In this document: positions 1 through 8,373 of the stretch, piece by piece
Layout: the number at the start of each line of letters is the position of its first letter
Position numbering within the stretch: position 1 is the stretch's first letter
From: Bryobacterales bacterium
Lineage (GTDB): Bacteria; Acidobacteriota; Terriglobia; Bryobacterales; UBA6623
Assembly (NCBI GenBank): GCA_028819575.1
Contig: JAPPLB010000119.1
Span: forward strand, 1-55,726
Direction of reading: 5' to 3'
Length of the DNA stretch: 55,726 nt
Notes under the pieces: model-generated
The model's input: the letters and a program-made list of their open reading frames with translations, nothing else
Told to the model about the DNA's origin: nothing
The model's database searches: none
Translations under genes and position numbers: made by a program

Positions 1-77
1 GCGCCAAGCGGCTTGCGCCTAGTCCTGACGGCCCTCTCACCCACTTCGCCTCGCCGCGTGGTGAGAAATGCAGGCTA
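1..77. repeat. MITE-like dispersed repeat R1 (right half only)
   Basis: This is the right half of the dispersed element seen complete at 2231-2413 and 36926-37132. It holds the shared GTCCTGACGGCCCTCTCAC block and ends in the inverted terminus GTGAGAAATGCAGGCTA (61-77). The left half lies outside the window. The stretch 78-188 between it and the hydrolase stop shows nothing recognisable. Confidence 0.8.
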
Positions 78-188
78 AGTGCCTCGAAACGAACTAGATA
101 ATCTCAAGTGGAGCTGCGAAATCCGCTGTAACGGTGGAGGGTTGATCCAGACACCTGGCTTTGCCGCTCGACTGGCGCCCGAGATGCT

Positions 189-2012
189 CTACTCGGCTGG
201 AATGACCGGTAAGAGGATATGCGACGGGCGCTCGCTGGAATGATGGATCGTCTGATGAGCTACAACCGGCTTCGACCCAAGCCCAATCGTTTCACCCGTG
301 TTCAGGTTGCGGTTGAACTGCGGGAAATGACTGCTCGTGATGTCCACGCGGATTCGATGACCCGGCAGAAAAGCGTTGCTCGTGCCAATAAGATTAATGG
401 GCATCTCATAAATGCGTCCGGGCTCCATCAGCTTGGGCTTGTCGAGCCCTTCGCGATGGCGAGCACGTAGAATACCTTCGGCAACATTGACCGCGCGCCC
501 ATCGGGATAAACGTCGACCAGCTTGGCGACGAAGTCGGTATCCTTTGCATCGGAGCCGGCGTACAAGACAACTTTGACAGGTCCTGTCACTTCGACTTCC
601 TCTTCCAGGAATTCGGAGGTATAGACGAGGATGTCATTGCGCCCTTCGATGGGACGCTGATCCACGGGGCCGATCGGCGTATCGGCCCCGCAGCAGTTGT
701 TGCCCCCCAGGCTGGGGACCGGATGATAGGGGTCGTATCGATAGCGATCCGGTCTGCTGTCGTCCGCGGGAGGATCCCAAGAGAGGCGTCCATCACCACG
801 GTAGCTATTGGCCTTCCCGTCGCTATGCAAATACAGTTTTCTGTATTCGGTGCGGGCCAAGGGATACTCGTTCTCTCGTCTCCAGACATTCTTCCCCATT
901 ACATACACGGTGACCGGTGGCTCATCCTGGATACCCGTATCGACTCCTTTCAACCAGTAGTCAAACCAGCGTATTTCGACCGAACGAGTGTCTATATTGG
1001 CGTGATCGCCGAAGTCGAGGTGTCCAACGCGGCGAGCCGGACCGTGGCCCCAAGGGCCGACGATCATCCGACTCTTCTCGCGCGCCAAAGCCGTCTTGCC
1101 CCGCTTGCTCAACTTGGCGTATCCGTTGAGTGTTCCCATCAGGTTGACATCGAACCAACCTCCGAAGGTGTGGGCCGGAATCGGGATCTTATGGAAGTCC
1201 ACTTCGGCATTGAGAGCCTTCCAATAGTCGGTGTAATCGGAACGGGTGACCCAGTCCCTCCAGAACGTTGGGTTACGACCGACGAGGCGCGGTATATCGA
1301 CCAGCGGCAGGTGCCAGAGTACTTTCTCGTAGCTGATACTTTCGGGCCCATTCTCCATGAAGTGGGGCACAGTGTTCTGCATGAGTCGGTCGTCGTTCCG
1401 AACAGCGCCCCAGCCGAAGCGCATCGCCAGTCGAAACGCTCCGTTCGTCGTCACCCCGTGATGATAGAAGCTTGTCATAGCCACCACCGGAAACACCGTA
1501 ACCAGGTGCGGCGGAACAGTACGGGCCGCCTGCCACTGTACATGACCCAAGTAGGATGCCCCTTGCATCCCCACTTTTCCGTTCGACCAAGACTGACGGG
1601 CAGCCCACTCGATCGTGTCGTAGCCGTCGAGCATCTCAAGCCGATACGGTGACCATTTACCATTCGATTCGTGTCGTCCTCGCGTATCCTGGAACACGAA
1701 AACATATCCTCGCCGCGCGAAGAATACCGCGGCGGCATGTCTACCCGCGCGTTCGGTGCCATAGGGTGTGCGGGAGACCAGTACCGGGTACTTTCCCTCA
1801 CCGGCAGGACGATAGATGTCGGCTTTGAGAATCGCACCGTCCCTCATCGGGATCGGAACACGATTCTCAACCTGAATGTGATTGCCAGGCGGTCGGGCTG
1901 CAGGGAATAGATCCTCGTGGTCGATTTGACCCAGCAGTGGGCAGACGCTCAGCGCCAGTGCCGCGAGGCTGTGCCAGAGGACCGGCGAGTTCGGGCGTTC
2001 GCGTTCGGTCAC
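189..2012 (-). CDS. Secreted CocE/NonD-family (S15-type) hydrolase
   Basis: Alpha/beta hydrolase of the X-Pro dipeptidyl-peptidase S15 / cocaine-esterase-like family, hydrolysing acyl esters or peptides, probably in the periplasm. Visible in the 607-aa product: a hydrophobic signal peptide near the start, the nucleophile in GASYLG (Ser153), a second catalytic residue in GGWFD (Asp288) and His323 in GPWGHG, in the order and spacing of CocE. A C-terminal jelly-roll domain follows (for example DFVAKLVDVYPDGR). I chose the GTG at 2012 because AGAGG lies 8 nt upstream and it places the signal peptide near the N-terminus; an in-frame ATG at 2081 would add 23 unlikely residues. It stands alone, between dispersed repeats R1 and R2. 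The natural substrate cannot be read from sequence. Confidence 0.85.
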   Translation of the reverse strand: MTERERPNSPVLWHSLAALALSVCPLLGQIDHEDLFPAARPPGNHIQVENRVPIPMRDGAILKADIYRPAGEGKYPVLVSRTPYGTERAGRHAAAVFFARRGYVFVFQDTRGRHESNGKWSPYRLEMLDGYDTIEWAARQSWSNGKVGMQGASYLGHVQWQAARTVPPHLVTVFPVVAMTSFYHHGVTTNGAFRLAMRFGWGAVRNDDRLMQNTVPHFMENGPESISYEKVLWHLPLVDIPRLVGRNPTFWRDWVTRSDYTDYWKALNAEVDFHKIPIPAHTFGGWFDVNLMGTLNGYAKLSKRGKTALAREKSRMIVGPWGHGPARRVGHLDFGDHANIDTRSVEIRWFDYWLKGVDTGIQDEPPVTVYVMGKNVWRRENEYPLARTEYRKLYLHSDGKANSYRGDGRLSWDPPADDSRPDRYRYDPYHPVPSLGGNNCCGADTPIGPVDQRPIEGRNDILVYTSEFLEEEVEVTGPVKVVLYAGSDAKDTDFVAKLVDVYPDGRAVNVAEGILRARHREGLDKPKLMEPGRIYEMPINLIGTSNAFLPGHRIRVDITSSHFPQFNRNLNTGETIGLGSKPVVAHQTIHHSSERPSHILLPVIPAE

Positions 2013-2230
2013 GGAAAGTACCTCTACCTCATGGAATCGCAAGTCGAAAAGAGACACTGCACGGTAATAGACCTGCGTCAATCAGTCGGAGATCCCTATC
2101 CGCGTCAGAGTTCTGTGGTTCAACAGCATCAAACAGGCCACTCGCTCATGACCTCTTATATCCTCACCATTCGCTGGTGACCGACTTTTCCCGCACAGCC
2201 AGCCCGCCGTCACAGTTGATCGGAGGCTGC

Positions 2231-2413
2231 TAGCCTGCATTTCTCACCACCCGACGGCCGAAGCACGCCATACGACCGCCAGGACTTCGTTGCGCTTGCT
2301 TGCCGTGCTCAACGTACTGTTCAAGTACGCCTGCGCGCGCCAAGCGGCGCGTGCCTCGTCCTGACGGCCCTCTCACGCACTTCGCCTCGCCACGTGGTGA
2401 GACATGCAGGCTA
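2231..2413. repeat. MITE-like dispersed repeat R2 (complete, interior class A)
   Basis: A complete 183-bp copy. It begins TAGCCTGCATTTCTCACCAC and ends with the inverted counterpart GTGGTGAGACATGCAGGCTA, one base different from a perfect 20-bp inverted repeat. The interior carries two small palindromes (around ACGTACTGTTCAAGTACG and GCGCGCCAAGCGGCGCG) and the block GTCCTGACGGCCCTCTCACG. No reading frame with a recognisable product lies inside. The last three bases also form the stop codon of the adjacent TonB-receptor remnant. Confidence 0.85.
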
Positions 2414-2925
2414 GAAGAACAGTTTAAGTCCAAACTGGATAATCCGCATCGGTGTCCGCGTGCTCCGGATTTCGCCCACTCGCGAACCATCCGGAACGAG
2501 AGTATTCGTTGAGGAGTAACTCAAGCCCGATGGCGCCCCGAAGTACGGAGTATTCAGGGAATTAAAGAACTCCGAGCGAAACTGTACTTTGAACCTCTCA
2601 CTGATTGGGATGTTCTTGAAAAACCCGAAGTCCAAGCTCGTCTGCCCGTCCGAAGCCAGAACGTTGTAACCCAGGTTGCCGAAATGGCACAGGTCTTGGC
2701 GTCCGGGGATATCACGGGTCACCGTTGAAATGCATTCGGGTCATAACACAGCTTCCGGGTGGGGTTGTCGAGCTCCGGACTTCTCGTTATGTCCGGCCGG
2801 ATGCTCGAGTCTGCAACGTTGAGGTCACCTTGACCGCCGGTGATCCCGTAAGGGAAGCCTGTGCGCAATGTAAGAATACCGTTGCTTTTACTTCTCCTCC
2901 AAAGATCTTGCCCGTGGTCCGACAT
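2411..2925 (-). pseudogene. C-terminal remnant of a TonB-dependent (Oar-like) outer-membrane receptor
   Basis: Two overlapping frames together encode about 170 residues of the C-terminal beta-barrel of an acidobacterial TonB-dependent receptor. The upstream frame (2719-2925) contains NGILTLRTGFPYGI and ends DPNAFQR; the downstream frame (2411-2722) continues with FGNLGYNVL, SLDFGFFKNIPI and FRSEFFNSLNTPYFGAP, ending in the aromatic residue typical of outer-membrane barrels. The two are joined only by a one-base frameshift near 2715-2722. Nothing of the plug domain or the rest of the barrel is present upstream (2926-3108). So the gene is both truncated and frameshifted. Sequencing error could explain the frameshift but not the missing 5' part. 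Confidence 0.75.
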
Positions 2926-3108
2926 CTTTCCAACGGGCGAAGCTTGCGAGAAACTGCTGCAGGCTGATCATCTGGCTGGTGTCGCAGAAAGCGACTCCCG
3001 ACCCGTTGCCTGAGCCTAGTGGAGCCTTGTCCTGCTAGGCTTGCGGTGGGGCTCGGACGGGTTTCCGGGCCGACGTCAAGGAGACGGATACATGCTGGAG
3101 GAAACGAG

Positions 3109-4437
3109 ATGAGGAACAAGTTTGCGTCGTGGGAACGGCGTTATTTTCTGAGAACCATGGCCACGGGCCTCTTTGGCGCCGCGGGCTCCACAGCGTTCGG
3201 GGCCGCCCAAGTGACCGCCAGCGCTTCATCCCAATACGGAGATGGTCCGAAGATTACCGGGATCAAAACCTACAAGTTCAACGTGGCGACGGGACAGGCG
3301 ATCCGTGACCCCAGCAATCGCCAAGCGGTATCGAGTCCTTTCAAGACCTGGTTGTTTCTCAAAGTCGAGACGGATCAAGGGATCGACGGCTGGGGTGAGG
3401 GGAGCATCGAGTGGCTGTCACCCGTCATCGAGGCCACCCTGCACGAATGGAAGCCGCTGCTTCTGGGCCGTAATGCTTTGGATGTCGTCACCATCTGCAA
3501 CGACATCACGAACCGTTTGCCGTGGAAAGGTGGACCGGTCATCGGCACTGCCATCGCGGCCGTCAACATGGCGCTGTATGACATCGCCGGCAAGACCTGG
3601 GGTGTTCCTGTTTATCAAATCCTGGGGGGCAAGCAGCGGGATCGCATCAAGATCTACAACGGAGGCATCAATTTCGAATCCGTTGAGCTGGCTCGCCGCG
3701 GAGCGCGTGTAGCCGTCGACAGGGGCGCTCGCGGGTTGAAGGGCAATCCTCTGGAATCGCGCACCTGGCCGATGGACTACGAGGCCCTCAAGCACTCCGT
3801 CTCGATTGTGAAAGCGGTTCGCGAAGAGGTCGGTCCCGATGTCGAGCTGATGCTCGACACCCACGGAAGTCCGAGTCCGGAGCTGAGCATCGCCTTCGCA
3901 GAGATGGTTGCGCCTTACCGCCCCCTGTTCTTGGAAGAGCCTGTCAAGGTGGGCTCCGTAAATGTTCTCAAGGAGGTCTCATCCAAGAGTCCCGTTCCCA
4001 TTGCGACAGGCGAAAAGCTGTTTGCTTATCGAGAGTTCAAAGAAGTCGTGGATGCCCGCGCGTGCGCCTTTCTCCAGCCGGACGTGAGCCACAGCTTCGG
4101 TATCACCAACTTCGTTCACATCGCGCGTCTGGCCGAGGAGGCCCAAATGCTCATGGCTCCTCATAACGCGGGGGGGCCGATTCATTTCGCCGCCATGCTG
4201 CAGGCGGACGCCGTCGTCAGCAATTTCCTGATCCAGGAGGTTTCCGGGTACTGGATGCAGCGTTTTGGCGAATACGTGGATCACGACTTCGAGTTCAAGA
4301 ACGGTTTCATTGAACTCAACGACCGGCCGGGATTGGGAATCGGCGTCAAGGAAGAGCACATAGCTCAACTTCCTTATGACGAAAGCATGTCGTATCGCCA
4401 ATACCGCAATGCGGATGGCAGTTGGAAAGGATGGTGA
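3109..4437 (+). CDS. Tat-exported enolase-superfamily dehydratase (D-galactonate dehydratase-like)
   Basis: Mandelate racemase/muconate lactonizing (MR/MLE) enzyme of 442 aa, likely dehydrating a sugar acid such as galactonate to a 2-keto-3-deoxy acid. Metal ligands are visible at Asp250 (LDTHG), Glu276 (FLEEP) and Glu302 (IATGEK), with candidate catalytic His252 and His352 (APHNAGGP). The offsets +26, +52 and +102 from the Asp match those recalled for E. coli D-galactonate dehydratase (D183, E209, E235, H285). The N-terminus has a twin-arginine signal, RRYFLRT at residues 10-16, followed by a small-residue hydrophobic stretch, so the enzyme appears to be exported folded, which is unusual for this family. 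The ATG at 3109 follows GGAGG with good spacing; an in-frame ATG at 3019 lacks one. It is monocistronic. Substrate specificity is inferred. Confidence 0.85.
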   Translation: MRNKFASWERRYFLRTMATGLFGAAGSTAFGAAQVTASASSQYGDGPKITGIKTYKFNVATGQAIRDPSNRQAVSSPFKTWLFLKVETDQGIDGWGEGSIEWLSPVIEATLHEWKPLLLGRNALDVVTICNDITNRLPWKGGPVIGTAIAAVNMALYDIAGKTWGVPVYQILGGKQRDRIKIYNGGINFESVELARRGARVAVDRGARGLKGNPLESRTWPMDYEALKHSVSIVKAVREEVGPDVELMLDTHGSPSPELSIAFAEMVAPYRPLFLEEPVKVGSVNVLKEVSSKSPVPIATGEKLFAYREFKEVVDARACAFLQPDVSHSFGITNFVHIARLAEEAQMLMAPHNAGGPIHFAAMLQADAVVSNFLIQEVSGYWMQRFGEYVDHDFEFKNGFIELNDRPGLGIGVKEEHIAQLPYDESMSYRQYRNADGSWKGW

Positions 4438-4642
4438 TGAGTAGAGTTCAGACCGTCCAGAGTCGTCCAACTTTTGGCAACCGGTTCGGGTCAAGCGGTG
4501 TCTGGCTTCTTTCGGTCACGGCTTTCATCAGCTACTCGAGAGACTCACATCGTCCGAGGCGGGGAAGATGCCGCACCGTCCGCTAGCCGCGAGCCATGAA
4601 AAATCAGTCTCTCGGCGGGTCTTCGTGGAATGACAGCAATAA

Positions 4643-6178
4643 TCAGGAGCTTACTCGATGTGCCTCCCAGCTTCCCGTTCCGTACTCACCGAGATCAACT
4701 TCACCGGACATGTGCTCACCCGAAGCGCGTCCGCTAAAGCGGTACCGCAGTGATGTTCCCTCGTAGCGGGCCGAGCTCGTGAAATCGACCTCATGACCGC
4801 TCACTCGGCCTCGGATCGGGCCGCTGGCAATGCGGCCTGTGTGTTCGCCGTTCAGTTGACTCTGTTCCATCGCCAGAAAAAACTTGTGGCGAGTGGAACC
4901 GACCGAGTACTCGATCCGCACATCCCAGTGACCTGACACGTCGATCGCAGCCGGAGGTTTGTCCGGTGGGGGCGGTTTTGGCCCCGGCGCGTTGCTGAAG
5001 ATCTCGTACAGCCTTTCGGCGACAAACTTCTCATCGCCCGGATAGAGCGCGGCCGCACGAATTCCGAGAGAATGCCCTTGACCGCCCGCGTGCGCCCGGA
5101 TGCGCGGCTTGCCGCTCAAGAGCAACTCTCCAACCTCGCCCGAAGTCATCCCGATCAACTTCGGGTCCCAGTCGATACTCATCCGAACGTAGTTGCCTTC
5201 AACCTTACCTTCCGTGATCCGGCCCGTCACACCCCGGACCTGCGACACGCGGTTGATGATGTGGCGATACCAGGTCCGCCACAACTCATCCTCCTCGGAA
5301 CGGTCGGGCTTGCTCGCCAGTGCTTCCACCGCCGCGAGCAGCCCCATGATCTCTTCCTTGCTAACCTTCATGGCGCGCGCGAAGGTGTGGTGCGGAGCAC
5401 TGTTGGTAAATGCCGCTGCGATCAGGTCCCTGCGCCCCAGCAAGAGCCCTGCTGTCTGGGGACCCCTTACGATCTTTCCGCCGCTGTATGCGACAAGATC
5501 CACTCCGCGCCGCAGAAAGGGATTCGGGCGATGAGGCGTGCCGTCGGCCGCATCGATCAGTACAGGGACGCCGTTCCTGTGGGCAACCGCGACGTATTCC
5601 TCCAGCGAGAACGGGTTGCCGCTCTCGCCCATGTGAATCAACCCGGCAGCCATAGCTGTTTTGGGACCGAAAGCCTTCTTGAGATCCTCGGCAGTCGTCA
5701 CTTCAACGATGCGTGCTCCCACCGAGCGGATCGCCTGGTCATAGACGATGCGAGACCAACTCGGAATCACCACTTCGTTCTTCAGGCCCCGCGTATCGGG
5801 CACTTGTTGGATCTTCTCGGGGTCACCGCCCGCAACGCAGGCAAGTGTCGCGCAGGTAACGGAGCCGGCCGCGCCGGAGCTGACGTGAGCGGCTTCGGCA
5901 TCGAGCAGCTTGGCAATCCGGGGGGCCACGGCCGCCATGAGCTCGTCGAGGTTCACGTGGTAGTAGGACGCTTGGCGGATCGCTTCGATGACTTCGGGGC
6001 GCTGAGCCGACCCGCCATGGATGGTGGTTATCGCCGTGCAGTTGATGTACGGTCGGCCGCCGACCCGCGTATAGACCTCCGGGCCTCCGCCTCGCATCGG
6101 CAGCCCCGTTCCGGGATGAACCGCCGGAGCCGCCCCCGGCGCGAATCCTAGTAACTCACGGCGTGCTCGTCGTTGCAT
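4643..6178 (-). CDS. SelA-like PLP-dependent enzyme with extra C-terminal beta domain
   Basis: A 511-aa fold-type I PLP protein related to the family that includes L-seryl-tRNA(Sec) selenium transferase and D-glucosaminate-6-phosphate ammonia-lyase-like enzymes. The PLP Schiff-base lysine is Lys234 in YSGGKIVRGPQTAGLLLG; the PLP-binding Asp lies in VPVLIDAADG, and SSGAAGSVT is the phosphate-binding region. Such proteins are usually lyases or aldolases acting on sugar-acid or amino-acid derivatives, not tRNA enzymes. After a proline linker (PKPPPPDKPP) comes a roughly 100-residue beta-rich domain (DVSGHWDVRIEY to SWEAHR) that is unusual for the family. The ATG at 6178 begins QRRARRELLGFAPG, an arginine-rich start that could be a weak Tat signal; an in-frame start at 6289 would precede it by 37 unlikely residues. 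It diverges from hyuA across 142 bp. Confidence 0.7.
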   Translation of the reverse strand: MQRRARRELLGFAPGAAPAVHPGTGLPMRGGGPEVYTRVGGRPYINCTAITTIHGGSAQRPEVIEAIRQASYYHVNLDELMAAVAPRIAKLLDAEAAHVSSGAAGSVTCATLACVAGGDPEKIQQVPDTRGLKNEVVIPSWSRIVYDQAIRSVGARIVEVTTAEDLKKAFGPKTAMAAGLIHMGESGNPFSLEEYVAVAHRNGVPVLIDAADGTPHRPNPFLRRGVDLVAYSGGKIVRGPQTAGLLLGRRDLIAAAFTNSAPHHTFARAMKVSKEEIMGLLAAVEALASKPDRSEEDELWRTWYRHIINRVSQVRGVTGRITEGKVEGNYVRMSIDWDPKLIGMTSGEVGELLLSGKPRIRAHAGGQGHSLGIRAAALYPGDEKFVAERLYEIFSNAPGPKPPPPDKPPAAIDVSGHWDVRIEYSVGSTRHKFFLAMEQSQLNGEHTGRIASGPIRGRVSGHEVDFTSSARYEGTSLRYRFSGRASGEHMSGEVDLGEYGTGSWEAHRVSS

Positions 6179-6320
6179 GCAGATAAGGTAGCAGACCTGT
6201 CTTAGCTTGACGGAGTCGAATCCGAGCCCGGCCCCGGCATGTGAATGATAGAATCCTCGGCGAGGATGATCCGCCGGTACCTGTAACACTGTTTGCCGGG
6301 CCGTCTGCTTGCTCTTGGAA

Positions 6321-8372
6321 ATGATTGGCGGCTTCGATATCGGCGGGACCTACACGGACATCGTCATACTCGATCCGGCAAGCAAGACACTGCGGACCGG
6401 GAAAGTCGGTTCAACGCCAGGGGATCCCTCCGAGGGCTTCCTCGAAGGGTTGATGTCTCTCGCGGTCGACCCCGCTGATCTTCAACTCGTCATACATGGA
6501 ACCACGGTCGCGACGAACGCCATTCTCGAGCGAAACGGCTGCAAGTGCGGCCTGATTGCCACCAAAGGGTTCCGCGACATCCTGGAGCTTCGACGCCGAG
6601 ACCGTCCTCATCTCTATGGCCTTACGGGGGACTATCGCCCGCTTATCCCCCGCTATCAGCGGCTCGAAGTCACCGAGCGGATATCCGCCGAGGGAGAGGT
6701 CGTCACGCCTCTCAATGAGGATGAGCTTATCTCAGCCGCAGAGCGTCTGGTCGCGGAAGAGGTGGAAGCGGTCGTTGTCAGTTTTCTCAACTCCTATGCC
6801 AACCCGGCCCACGAACATCGTGCACGAACACTTCTTCAACAACGTTGGCCGGACCTCTTTGTAGTGGCCTCGTCGGAGGTGCTTGCTCTCTTTCGTGAGT
6901 TTGAGCGAACCTCGACCGCCGTTGTCAACGCCTACGTGCAGCCGGTCATGAGCCGCTACCTCACGCGTCTGCACGGGTACTTGAGCGAGAAAGGCTACGA
7001 CAGGGACCTTCTTGTCATGCAGTCGAACGGGGGCACGGTCGGGACCGTTTCGGCCCGCGAGAGGCCCGTCAATACCGTTCTCTCGGGGCCGGCCGCAGGT
7101 GTCATTGCCGCCGCCGAAATAGCCATGGAGAGTGGTTTCCACAACCTGATCAACTACGACATGGGGGGGACAAGCCTCGACGTGTCACTCGTTGTCGAGG
7201 GCAAGCCTGTTTTTTCAAGTGGGCGAGAGATCGAATTCGGCATACCGGTGATGCTCTCGATGATCGATATTCAGACCGTCGGAGCAGGAGGAGGAAGTAT
7301 CGCCCGGATCGACGAAGGCGGTATTTTGCAAGTCGGACCCAAGAGCGCGGGTGCGGAGCCCGGGCCGATTTGCTACGGACGCGGAGGCGAGGACCCGACC
7401 GTGACCGACGCCCAGGCAGTGCTTGGCCGGATCAATCCGTATTACCGCATAGCGGGAGGATCGCTCGATGTGGAGCGCGCAAGGCAGGGAATCGCAAAAG
7501 TCCTCGGCCAACCGCTTGGGCTATCGACGGAAGCCGCCGCCGAAGCTGTCCTGGCGGTCGCAGCGAATCGCACGATCGGCAGCATCCGCCGCATCTCCAT
7601 CGACCGCGGTTACGATCCCCGCGACTTCGCTCTTTTTTCATTCGGCGGAGCGGGTCCCCTCTTCATCAGCCATCTCTTGCGCGAGACAGGAGCTCAGATA
7701 GGGTTGGTGCCCTACTATCCTGGCGTTCTTTCCGCTTGGGGTTGCGCGATCGCAAACTTGCAGCGGGACTACGTCGCGATGGTGAACCGGCGGTTGACGG
7801 ATCTTACAAGCGATGAAGTGATCGCGCAACTGGAGGCACAGCAGGCCGAAGGGGAGCACTTTCTCAACCAAGAGAAGGTCGCCCTTTCCCGAATCCATGT
7901 GCTGCGCGAAGCTGAACTCTCTTACGAAGGCCAAACCCACCAGCTCCGCATCGGGCTGCCGGCCGGCGGCCTGTCACTCCCTGGGATTCGAGCCGCGTTT
8001 CACGATGCCTATCTGGAGCGCTTCGGCGCCTCCCGAGACCAGTTTTGCGGTTTGGACACGCTGCTCGAGGAACTGCCGGTCCGCTTGATGAATCTGCGAA
8101 CAACCGTCATCGGCATCCGGGCGGAATATGCGATGAGAGATCTGATGCCGAGCTGCCAGGATCCTCCGGCCTCAGCCCTCAAGGGTACGCGGCCGGTCTG
8201 GTCGGCCGGTGAGTGGATCGAATGCCCGACCTACGAGCGCGCAGGCCTGTCCCGAGGGGCAGAATTGGAAGGCCCAGCGGTGATCGAGCAACATGACACG
8301 ACCGTTTGGCTGGATGACTCAACACGAGCCCAGGTGGACGCCACCGGCAACCTCGTAGTGAGGCTGCTTTAA
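6321..8372 (+). CDS. hyuA: Hydantoinase/oxoprolinase A subunit
   Basis: HyuA-type subunit (683 aa) of an ATP-dependent lactamase opening 5-oxoproline, N-methylhydantoin or a related cyclic amide. The acetate/hsp70-like ATPase signatures are visible: FDIGGTYTD at the N-terminus, NYDMGGTSLDVSL in the middle and FSFGGAGP near residue 440. It matches the family from end to end, with a C-terminal beta domain (TRPVWSAGEWIECPTYERAGLSRGAELEGPAVIEQHDTTVW, shown in parts across residues 620-665). I chose the ATG at 6321, so that DIGGT lies at the usual distance from the N-terminus; a TTG at 6309 would add four residues. No strong Shine-Dalgarno precedes either. It is followed after one base by hyuB, so the two subunits are co-translated. 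Confidence 0.9.
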   Translation: MIGGFDIGGTYTDIVILDPASKTLRTGKVGSTPGDPSEGFLEGLMSLAVDPADLQLVIHGTTVATNAILERNGCKCGLIATKGFRDILELRRRDRPHLYGLTGDYRPLIPRYQRLEVTERISAEGEVVTPLNEDELISAAERLVAEEVEAVVVSFLNSYANPAHEHRARTLLQQRWPDLFVVASSEVLALFREFERTSTAVVNAYVQPVMSRYLTRLHGYLSEKGYDRDLLVMQSNGGTVGTVSARERPVNTVLSGPAAGVIAAAEIAMESGFHNLINYDMGGTSLDVSLVVEGKPVFSSGREIEFGIPVMLSMIDIQTVGAGGGSIARIDEGGILQVGPKSAGAEPGPICYGRGGEDPTVTDAQAVLGRINPYYRIAGGSLDVERARQGIAKVLGQPLGLSTEAAAEAVLAVAANRTIGSIRRISIDRGYDPRDFALFSFGGAGPLFISHLLRETGAQIGLVPYYPGVLSAWGCAIANLQRDYVAMVNRRLTDLTSDEVIAQLEAQQAEGEHFLNQEKVALSRIHVLREAELSYEGQTHQLRIGLPAGGLSLPGIRAAFHDAYLERFGASRDQFCGLDTLLEELPVRLMNLRTTVIGIRAEYAMRDLMPSCQDPPASALKGTRPVWSAGEWIECPTYERAGLSRGAELEGPAVIEQHDTTVWLDDSTRAQVDATGNLVVRLL

Positions 8373-8373
8373 G

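Noticed and set aside
5072..6151. A 359-codon open frame on the plus strand
   Set aside because: Antisense to the SelA-like gene, composition atypical for protein, no domain.
4643..6178. Evidence for selenocysteine incorporation from the SelA-like gene
   Set aside because: The protein lies in the lyase-like branch, and no selB, selD, tRNA-Sec or in-frame TGA with a hairpin was seen.
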